The notes under the pieces are model-generated. The model was not told where the DNA came from, did not search any database, and saw nothing but the letters and a program-made list of their open reading frames with translations. Shown in pieces: positions 58,096-64,000 of a stretch of 64,000 nt of DNA; positions within the stretch are counted from its first letter, which is position 1; each line of letters begins with the position of its first letter. This DNA is from Janthinobacterium agaricidamnosum. Lineage in GTDB: Bacteria; Pseudomonadota; Gammaproteobacteria; Burkholderiales; Burkholderiaceae_D. The position numbers were made by a program, and so were the translations under genes. The stretch covers positions 6,262,001 through 6,326,000 of the forward strand of contig NZ_CP033019.1 of the NCBI RefSeq assembly GCF_003667705.1, in the 5' to 3' direction.

Positions 58096-58121
58096 AGCGC
58101 CGGCCGGTCCGGCGCTTTTTT
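58096..58121 (+). terminator. Intrinsic terminator after the first M1 peptidase gene
   Basis: AGCGCCGG (58096-58103), loop CCGGT, CCGGCGCT (58109-58116) and a run of six T (58116-58121), starting seven bases after the stop. Confidence 0.9.
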
Positions 58122-58207
58122 CTGCCGGCCCGCGCCGGAAGTGCTATTCTGCGCGACGCCCCGGCGCACACGGACCGGGGCTTTCGCAAATCATTCAAAA
58201 GACGACC

Positions 58208-60067
58208 ATGCAAACTTTGACCTTCCTGCGCGCGCTGGGCTGTGCGCTATTTTGCCAGCTAACGCTGGCTGCGCACGCCGATCCCCTCAGCTATGCGCGC
58301 TACGACCAGGTGCGCACGCGCGACCTGCAGCTGGACCTGAAAGCCGACTTCAAGCAAAAGACGCTCTCCGGCTATGCCGAGCTGTCCTTGAACTGGATCG
58401 ATCCGGCGGCGCGCACGCTGGTGCTCGATACGCGCGATCTGTCGATCGCCAAGGTGCAGGTACAGGACAAGCGCGGCGCCTGGCAGATGGCGCCGTACCA
58501 GCTGGACAAGGCCGACCCGGAAAAGGGCCAGGCGCTGCGCATCACCACCACGGGCCAGCCGGGCAAGGTGCGCGTCTACTATCACACGGCGCCGAACGCC
58601 ATCGCGCTGCAGTGGCTCACGCCGCAGCAGACGATGTCGGGCAAGCTGCCGTTCATGTTCAGCCAGTCGCAAAGCATCAACGCCCGCTCGTGGGTGCCTT
58701 CGCAGGATACGCCGGCCGTGCGCTTTACGTATAGCGCGCGCATCGAGGCACCAAGCGGCATGCGCGTCGTGATGAGCGCCGAGAACGACGAAAAGGCGAC
58801 CGGCAAGGGCGGCTGGAAATTCAGGATGCCGCAGCCGATTCCCTCGTACCTGCTGGCCATCGCCATCGGCGAACTGGAAGTGCGCAAACTCGGCCCACGC
58901 TCCGCCGTGTATGCGGAACCGCCGCGCATCAAGGCGGCCGAGTACGAGCTGGCCGATACGGAAAAGATGATCCAGGCAGCCGAGGCGCTGTATGGCCCGT
59001 ATGGCTGGGGGCGCTACGACATGATCGTGCTGCCGCCGTCGTTTCCCTACGGCGGCATGGAAAACCCGCGCCTGACCTTCCTCACGCCGACCATGATTGC
59101 GGGCGACCGCAGCCTGGTCGACCTGATCGCGCATGAACTGGCCCACTCCTGGTCGGGCAACCTGGTCACCAACGCCTCGTGGAAGCACATGTGGCTCAAC
59201 GAAGGCTTCACCACCTACGTCACGACGCGCATCGTCGAGCAGCTGTATGGCAGCGACGTGGCGCAGATGGGCGTGCAGGTCGACCAGGAAGAACTGGCCG
59301 CGTCGATCAAGGAGTTGCCGGCGGCGAAAACGGCGCTGATCACGCGCGATGCGGATGTCAATCCCGCGGAAACGTACACGGACGACGGCATCATCTACCC
59401 GAAAGGCGCCTGGTTCCTGGCCACCATGGAGCGCCGCGCCGGCCGCGCCGTGTTCGACCCCTTCCTGCGCGGCTGGTTCGACCAGCATGCGTTCCAGAGC
59501 GTGACGACGGAGCAGTTCATCGCCTACCTGCGCAAGAACCTGCTGGCGCAGCATCCGGACGTGATGCCGGAAGCGGAACTCGAGGAATGGCTTTATGGCA
59601 CGGGCGTGCCGGCCAGCGCGCAGCGCGTCGTCTCGCCGCGCCTGGCGCTGCTCGACCAGCACCGCGACGCCTGGCTGAAAGGCGAACTTGCCACCAAGGA
59701 TCTGGGCATGGACAAGTGGATCGCCATCGAATCGATGCACTTCCTGAACGACATCAACAACAAGGCCAGCGCGGCGCAATTGCGTGAGCTGGACCAGGTC
59801 TACGGCGTGGGCAAGAGCGGCAACAATGAAGTGGCCTACCGCTTCTACCTGGCCTCCGTGAACGCCGGCTACGACGTGCGCCAGCCCTTGCAGGCATTCC
59901 TGCTGAGCGTGGGCCGCCAGAAGTTCGTCGTGCCCCTGTACAGCGCCTTGATGAAGACGCCGCAGGGCCATGCCTGGGCCAAGGACGTGTATGCGCAGGC
60001 GCGCGAACGCTACCACCCGGTGACGCAGGAAAGCGTCGATAAATTGATGGCCGCGCAAGCGCATTGA
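58208..60067 (+). CDS. Exported M1 aminopeptidase / leukotriene A4 hydrolase-like protein
   Basis: 619 residues with a signal peptide (residues 1-24). The classical M1 motifs are complete: GGMENP around residue 282, HELAHSWSGN (H309, E310, H313) and WLNEGFTTY with the third ligand. The C-terminal helical domain resembles leukotriene A4 hydrolase, whose bacterial relatives are mostly aminopeptidases. It shares fold but little close similarity with the preceding peptidase, so it is not a recent duplicate. The serine hydrolase gene follows 22 bases later and is probably co-transcribed. Confidence 0.92.
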   Translation: MQTLTFLRALGCALFCQLTLAAHADPLSYARYDQVRTRDLQLDLKADFKQKTLSGYAELSLNWIDPAARTLVLDTRDLSIAKVQVQDKRGAWQMAPYQLDKADPEKGQALRITTTGQPGKVRVYYHTAPNAIALQWLTPQQTMSGKLPFMFSQSQSINARSWVPSQDTPAVRFTYSARIEAPSGMRVVMSAENDEKATGKGGWKFRMPQPIPSYLLAIAIGELEVRKLGPRSAVYAEPPRIKAAEYELADTEKMIQAAEALYGPYGWGRYDMIVLPPSFPYGGMENPRLTFLTPTMIAGDRSLVDLIAHELAHSWSGNLVTNASWKHMWLNEGFTTYVTTRIVEQLYGSDVAQMGVQVDQEELAASIKELPAAKTALITRDADVNPAETYTDDGIIYPKGAWFLATMERRAGRAVFDPFLRGWFDQHAFQSVTTEQFIAYLRKNLLAQHPDVMPEAELEEWLYGTGVPASAQRVVSPRLALLDQHRDAWLKGELATKDLGMDKWIAIESMHFLNDINNKASAAQLRELDQVYGVGKSGNNEVAYRFYLASVNAGYDVRQPLQAFLLSVGRQKFVVPLYSALMKTPQGHAWAKDVYAQARERYHPVTQESVDKLMAAQAH

Positions 60068-60089
60068 ACCTTCTTTGGACAACCTGACC

Positions 60090-61727
60090 ATGCATACCAT
60101 GAATCGCCTCGCCGCCGCCATCGTGCTGGCGTTTTCCAGCATCGCCGTGCCGGCGCTGGCATTTGACGCAGCCCCCGTCGTTGCCGCAGCGCCGGTTCCT
60201 GCGCCTGCCTTCGATCTTGAGCGCGACGTCGCCACCGCCCTGAAAGTGTTCGACGTGCCCGGCATGGCGATCGCCATCGTCAAGGATGGCAAAGTCGTCA
60301 CCGCCAAGGGTTTTGGCGTACGCAAGCTGGGCGAACCGGCCGCCGTCGATGCGCAGACCGTGTTCGAGGTGGCATCGAACTCGAAGGGTTTTACGGCCGC
60401 CGCGCTGGCCATGCTGGTCGACGAGGGCAAGCTGGCCTGGGACGATCCCGTCACCAAGCATCTGCCCGGCTTCCAGATGCACGATTCCTACGTGACGGGC
60501 GCCATGACCATCCGCGATTTGCTGACGCACCGCAGCGGCCTGGGGCTGGGTGCCGGCGACTTGCTGTGGTGGCCCACCACCACGTTCAGCACCGACGAGA
60601 TCATCGAGAAGCTGCGCTACATCCGTCCGGCCACGAGTTTTCGCAACAGCTATGCCTACGATAACCTGCTGTACATCGTGGCCGGCAAGATCATCGCCGA
60701 CAAGGCGGGGAAAAGCTGGGGCGAGGCCATGCATGAGCGCATCCTGGCGCCGCTGGGCATGACGGGCACCACGACCAGCCTGGCCGAGAATGCGGGCAAT
60801 CCCGATGTCGCCAGCGCGCACAGCAAGATCGACGGCAAGATCGCCGCCGTCAAGTCGATGCCCGTGCCGAACGCCGTGGGCGCCGTGGGCATCAACACGA
60901 ATGCGGAAGACATCGCCAAGTGGATGATGGTGCTGCTCGATGGCGGCAAGATCGCCGGCGTGCAGGACAAGGACGGCAAGGAAGCGCGTCTGTTCAGCGA
61001 AAAGCAGGGCCGCGAAATGTGGACGGCGCAAACGCCGATCAAGATCCCCGAGCCGAAACCGGCATTGGCCGCGACGAAACCGAACTTCAGCGCGTATGGC
61101 CTGGGCTTCCAGCTGCGCGACTACAAGGGCATGAAGGTCGCCATGCACGGCGGCGCGCTGCAGGGATTCTATTCGCGCGTGGTGATGGTGCCGGAAGCGA
61201 AATTGGGCGTGGCCATCCTCACCAATGCGGAAAATGGCGGTTCGATGACGGCGCTGCAATGGCGCATCCTCGACCATTACCTGCAGGCGGCGCCGTCGGA
61301 CTGGCTGGCGCTGGTGGCCAAGGTGGAGCAGGACCAGCATGCGGAAGAAGTGAAAAAGCAGGGCAAGGCGTCGAGCGCGCGCGCGGCGAAATCGCAGCCA
61401 TCGCTGCCGCTGGCGGCGTATGACGGCGAGTATGAAGACGCCTGGTACGGCAAGGTCGTGATCAAGCCGGAAGGGAAAAAACATATCCTCAGTTTTACGC
61501 GCACGCCGGACCTGACGGGCGAGCTGGAACACTGGCAGCACGACACCTTCATCGTGCGCTGGAAAGAGCGCAATTTCAACGCCGACGCCTACGTGACGTT
61601 CTCGCTCAATCCCGATGGCAGCATCGACCGGGTAAAGATGGCGCCCGTGTCGGCCGAGACGGATTTCAGCTACGACTTCCAGGACCTGAGCCTGGTGCCG
61701 GTGAAGCCGAAGGAAGCGAAGAAATAA
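60090..61727 (+). CDS. Exported serine beta-lactamase-like hydrolase
   Basis: 545 residues with a signal peptide (IVLAFSSIAVPALAF). The class C/penicillin-binding SxxK tetrad is S96-N-S-K99 (VASNSKGFTAAAL), YxN is Y190-D-N192 and the third motif is HGG in MKVAMHGGAL. A C-terminal domain (about 430-540) resembles DUF3471 found in esterase/peptidase relatives. It is more likely an esterase or D-amino peptidase than a resistance lactamase. Start choice is uncertain between TTG 60075, ATG 60090 and ATG 60099. Confidence 0.88.
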   Translation: MHTMNRLAAAIVLAFSSIAVPALAFDAAPVVAAAPVPAPAFDLERDVATALKVFDVPGMAIAIVKDGKVVTAKGFGVRKLGEPAAVDAQTVFEVASNSKGFTAAALAMLVDEGKLAWDDPVTKHLPGFQMHDSYVTGAMTIRDLLTHRSGLGLGAGDLLWWPTTTFSTDEIIEKLRYIRPATSFRNSYAYDNLLYIVAGKIIADKAGKSWGEAMHERILAPLGMTGTTTSLAENAGNPDVASAHSKIDGKIAAVKSMPVPNAVGAVGINTNAEDIAKWMMVLLDGGKIAGVQDKDGKEARLFSEKQGREMWTAQTPIKIPEPKPALAATKPNFSAYGLGFQLRDYKGMKVAMHGGALQGFYSRVVMVPEAKLGVAILTNAENGGSMTALQWRILDHYLQAAPSDWLALVAKVEQDQHAEEVKKQGKASSARAAKSQPSLPLAAYDGEYEDAWYGKVVIKPEGKKHILSFTRTPDLTGELEHWQHDTFIVRWKERNFNADAYVTFSLNPDGSIDRVKMAPVSAETDFSYDFQDLSLVPVKPKEAKK

Positions 61728-61741
61728 AGGGTCGCTACCGA

Positions 61742-61769
61742 AACCGCAGCCTGGGCTGCGGTTTTTTTT
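61742..61769 (+). terminator. Intrinsic terminator after the serine hydrolase gene
   Basis: AACCGCAGCC (61742-61751), a 2-base gap and GGCTGCGG, followed by eight T (61762-61769), 14 bases after the stop. Confidence 0.92.
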
Positions 61770-61994
61770 CGCCCGTTGCCATGCAAATGCGCGGCGCAAG
61801 GGCGGCGGGCCGGTTTTTATTCCATGAAATGGGGCGAAAAATAAACGTTATCTTGATTTGTGGTTTGCGTATTTACTAACTTTTCAAGGTGCTACTATTT
61901 CCACGCGTCATAAGCCCGGAGATGGCTGAATGCGGGCGGCTGGCGCTTGTGCCATGGTTTTTATATCGACTCAACTCTTGGGAATGGGATAAAA

Positions 61995-62189
61995 ATGATC
62001 AATGTGAAAAAAGCCGTATTTGTCTTTTGCGCCGCCGTCGGTTTTGCCGGCGCCGTCAGTTCTTCGGCGTATGCCCTGCCGTCGCGCGAAACCTGCGAGG
62101 AAGCCCGCGATTCCTGTCTCGCCGATGGCAATGAAAACGACTGCGCGCTGGTGCGTCGCCTGTGCGGCGTGTACGGCATCCACCTGTAG
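61995..62189 (+). CDS. Small Cys-rich exported peptide
   Basis: 64 residues. A signal peptide (KAVFVFCAAVGFAGAVSSSAYA) precedes a mature part of about 37 residues with four cysteines in CEEARDSCLADG and CALVRRLC, enough for two disulfides. No family recognised. The 225 bases upstream are AT-rich and probably hold its promoter, and no other gene competes for the region. The ATG at 61995 has a weak purine-rich GGGAATGGGAT ahead of it. Confidence 0.65.
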   Translation: MINVKKAVFVFCAAVGFAGAVSSSAYALPSRETCEEARDSCLADGNENDCALVRRLCGVYGIHL

Positions 62190-62248
62190 CCGGCAGGTAA
62201 ATCCGCGCTCGGGCGGCGCGCCGGATTGGCACGCCGCCGTTGGATTGA

Positions 62249-63079
62249 CTATGGCTTGACGAACTTCAAGGTCATGCGGTCGCTCTCGCCGATGGCCGTG
62301 TACTTGGCCCGGTCCACATCCTTGTTGGCGTAGGTGGGCGGCAGCGCCCAGACGCCGCCTTGATGGTCCGCCGTGTCTTTCGGATTGGCGTTGATGTCCG
62401 ACTTGGCCGCCAGCTTGAAGCCCGCGTTCTCGGCCAGCTTGATCACATACGCTTCGTGCATGTAGCCGCTGCTGGCCGTGGCATCCTGCGTCTTGTGCGC
62501 CGGCAGGCGATGTTCAACGACGCCGAAGACGCCGCCCGGTTTCAGGCTGTCATACACTTCCTTGAACAGGGTCTGCATGCCCGCTTCGCCGATCGGTATC
62601 CAGTTGTGGATATTGCGGAAGGTGAGCACCATGTCGGCCGTGCCCTTGGGCGCGATGCGGTAGGTGGTGGGCGGTGCGAAGGCGCCGATTTCCACCTTGC
62701 CGAAGGCGGCCGGGTTGGCGTCGAGTTTTTGCTGGAAGCGCGCCGCGCCGCGGCGGGCACCTTCGCTGGCCGATTGCGGGTCGTTGCCGGCGGCGATCAG
62801 CTTGCCATTGTCGCGCAGGTAGGGCGCCAGGATCTCCGTGTACCAGCCGCCGCCGGGCGCCAGTTCCACCACCGTCATGGTCGGCTTGATGCCGAAGAAC
62901 GTCAGCGTTTCATACGGGTGGCGGGCGCTGTCGCGCAGCGCGTTGGCTGGCGTGCGCGCACTGCCGGCGATGGCCGCTTTCGGGGCCGCGTCGCCCGTGT
63001 CTGCGGCCAGTGCCGCGCCGCTGCCGCCACAGGCCAGCATGACCGTCAGGGCCGCGGCCAGGGATACTCGCTTCATCAT
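62249..63079 (-). CDS. Exported SAM-methyltransferase-like protein
   Basis: About 276 residues. A signal peptide (VSLAAALTVMLACGGSGAALAAD) precedes a class I methyltransferase fold with motif I VVELAPGGGWYTEIL and the later VLTFRNIHNW and LKPGGVFGVVEHR segments. SAM is not known to occur in the periplasm, so either the export signal is not used, the ligand differs, or the protein is a former methyltransferase. Four in-frame ATGs lie at 63091, 63082, 63079 and 63076; the GGAG before the last three favours 63079 or 63076. Confidence 0.82.
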   Translation of the reverse strand: MMKRVSLAAALTVMLACGGSGAALAADTGDAAPKAAIAGSARTPANALRDSARHPYETLTFFGIKPTMTVVELAPGGGWYTEILAPYLRDNGKLIAAGNDPQSASEGARRGAARFQQKLDANPAAFGKVEIGAFAPPTTYRIAPKGTADMVLTFRNIHNWIPIGEAGMQTLFKEVYDSLKPGGVFGVVEHRLPAHKTQDATASSGYMHEAYVIKLAENAGFKLAAKSDINANPKDTADHQGGVWALPPTYANKDVDRAKYTAIGESDRMTLKFVKP

Positions 63080-63164
63080 CATATGCTCCATGCGTGATTG
63101 GATCGGTTGGTGAATTGGTGGCGATCGCCATCAATGCCGATCATCGGGCAAGCACGCTGGCCGG

Positions 63165-63821
63165 TCAAGCGGATTCCGTCCCCCAGGCGGCGGCATACGG
63201 GGGCAACTCGCAGGTGTTGAGCGCATCGGCGATGGCCGTGCCACGGCCGTGCGTAAAGGGCAGTTCGCCCGTCCAGACGGCATGCGCCATGTCGTCCGCG
63301 TCGTCGAGTGGGCCGCCCTGGCGCTGCTTGACGGCATATTCGTCGAGCGCGATGCGCAGCACGGTGGTGGCCGCGTATTCCTTGGCGCTGCCGCCGCGCA
63401 CGTGCGCCAGGCGTCCCGGCACCAGCTTTTCCATCAGCGCGTCCATGGCCGCATGCTGCCGGCCGATATCGCTTACTTTTTCAAACTGCCCGTACACCAT
63501 CGCCGAACGGTAGTTCATCGTGTGATTGAAGGCGGAGCGCGCCAGCACCAGGCCGTCGAGATGGGTGATGGTCACGCAGACGTCGCTCTCTTGCAGGCGC
63601 TTGAGCATGCGGCTGCCGTTCGAACCATGGATGTACAGGTGGCCCTCGATGCGCCAGCAGGCGGTCGGGATGCAATGGCTGCCCTTGTCGTCGTGGAAGG
63701 CGATATGGCACAGGTAGGCGGCATCGACGATGGCGTACAGGGCGGCTTGCTCGTAGCTGGCCAGTTCGGCGACGCGGCGCACGCGGGTACGGGGGCTGGG
63801 AGGCAGGGCGGTAGCGGTCAT
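63165..63821 (-). CDS. Pyridoxamine 5'-phosphate oxidase-like (FMN-binding) protein
   Basis: 218 residues of the split-barrel flavin fold, in the COG3467/NimA-like group: YAIVDAAYLCHIAFHDDKGSHCIPTACWR, then LYIHGSNGSRMLKRL and the MNYRSAMVYGQFEKV strand. It may be a flavin reductase or act on a small amine; it is not PdxH itself. I start at ATG 63821, 50 codons inside a longer frame whose first part has no family resemblance. It is divergent from the MocR-type gene at 63930. Confidence 0.85.
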   Translation of the reverse strand: MTATALPPSPRTRVRRVAELASYEQAALYAIVDAAYLCHIAFHDDKGSHCIPTACWRIEGHLYIHGSNGSRMLKRLQESDVCVTITHLDGLVLARSAFNHTMNYRSAMVYGQFEKVSDIGRQHAAMDALMEKLVPGRLAHVRGGSAKEYAATTVLRIALDEYAVKQRQGGPLDDADDMAHAVWTGELPFTHGRGTAIADALNTCELPPYAAAWGTESA

Positions 63822-63929
63822 GGCGGGAATCCGGTTGGTTGAAGAAGCAGGCCGCACTATAATCGGCATCTGGCCCTGAAAAAAGATCCAGAACTGCCAA
63901 ATAATATAGAGCCACGATGAAAGGGGCGC

Positions 63930-64000
63930 ATGGATTTCGCTTTGCTGCTGGGCGCGTTCGAGCGCACGCACCGCGAGCGGGGCTGGCCGCGCCAGCGCCT
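63930..64000 (+). CDS. Start of a MocR/PdxR-type (GntR-aminotransferase) regulator, truncated by window
   Basis: Only 23 residues are visible (MDFALLLGAFERTHRERGWP onward). This opening is typical of MocR-family regulators, which join a GntR helix-turn-helix to a PLP-binding aminotransferase-like domain. GAAAGGGG precedes the ATG. A MocR regulator divergent from a pyridoxamine-oxidase-like gene is a common arrangement. Confidence 0.5.
   Translation, partial: MDFALLLGAFERTHRERGWPRQR

Noticed and set aside
60090..61727. Acquired antibiotic-resistance beta-lactamase
   Set aside because: The SxxK/YxN/HGG set is shared with esterases and D-amino peptidases. The C-terminal extra domain and the peptidase neighbours argue for a housekeeping hydrolase.

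Overview
The window looks like a chromosomal segment of a high-GC betaproteobacterium, most likely family Oxalobacteraceae (Janthinobacterium or a close relative). This is inferred from the order tRNA-Tyr, tRNA-Gly, tRNA-Thr, tuf, tRNA-Trp, secE, nusG, rplK, rplA, rplJ, rplL, rpoB, rpoC, from the protein sequences and from codon use; no database was searched. I see no prophage, insertion sequence, CRISPR array or rRNA gene.

Layout. 1-5.3 kb (+): end of a suppressor-of-fused-like gene, an MGDG-synthase-like glycosyltransferase, a small membrane protein, a dual-specificity phosphatase, a START-like protein and a KefB/KefC-type antiporter whose last codons lie in a REP-like palindrome. 5.4-9.7 kb (-): an exported oligoendopeptidase F, ttcA, folB and a FolM/pteridine-reductase-like SDR. 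9.7-15.6 kb (+): an NDUFAF7-like methyltransferase, a membrane-anchored J-domain protein, an HD-GYP response regulator and a receiver-TPR protein with an unusual receiver. 15.6-30.7 kb (+): tRNA, EF-Tu, ribosomal protein and RNA polymerase block, with an L10-type leader before rplJ and a long hairpin before rpoB. Directly after rpoC lie three further tandem 213-bp units, each made of a degenerate rpoC tail plus the rpoC terminator, giving four terminators in a row.

30.7-45.4 kb: a 0.6-kb gene-poor stretch, a winged-helix/degenerate nucleotidyltransferase regulator, an HDOD protein, a translationally coupled SRPBCC/zinc alcohol dehydrogenase pair, a DUF885 protein, a coupled HPP-CBS/M48 pair, a thioredoxin-fold protein, a chemoreceptor with an eight-glutamine microsatellite, and an Lrp/AsnC regulator divergent from a three-part cysteine desulfurase - degenerate metallo-beta-lactamase - rhodanese fusion. 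45.8-54.5 kb: one giant gene for a cyclic beta-1,2-glucan synthetase. 54.5-64 kb: a tiny exported protein, a GDT1/MneA-like manganese exporter behind a yybP-ykoY (Mn2+) riboswitch, three exported hydrolases in a row (two M1-type peptidases and a serine beta-lactamase-like enzyme), a small Cys-rich exported peptide, an exported methyltransferase-like protein, and a pyridoxamine-phosphate-oxidase-like gene divergent from the start of a MocR-type regulator.

Most of the window is core genome. The least ordinary structure is the rpoC-tail/terminator array at 29956-30660. Next in interest are the manganese riboswitch, the desulfurase fusion and two proteins whose catalytic or phosphoacceptor residues are replaced.
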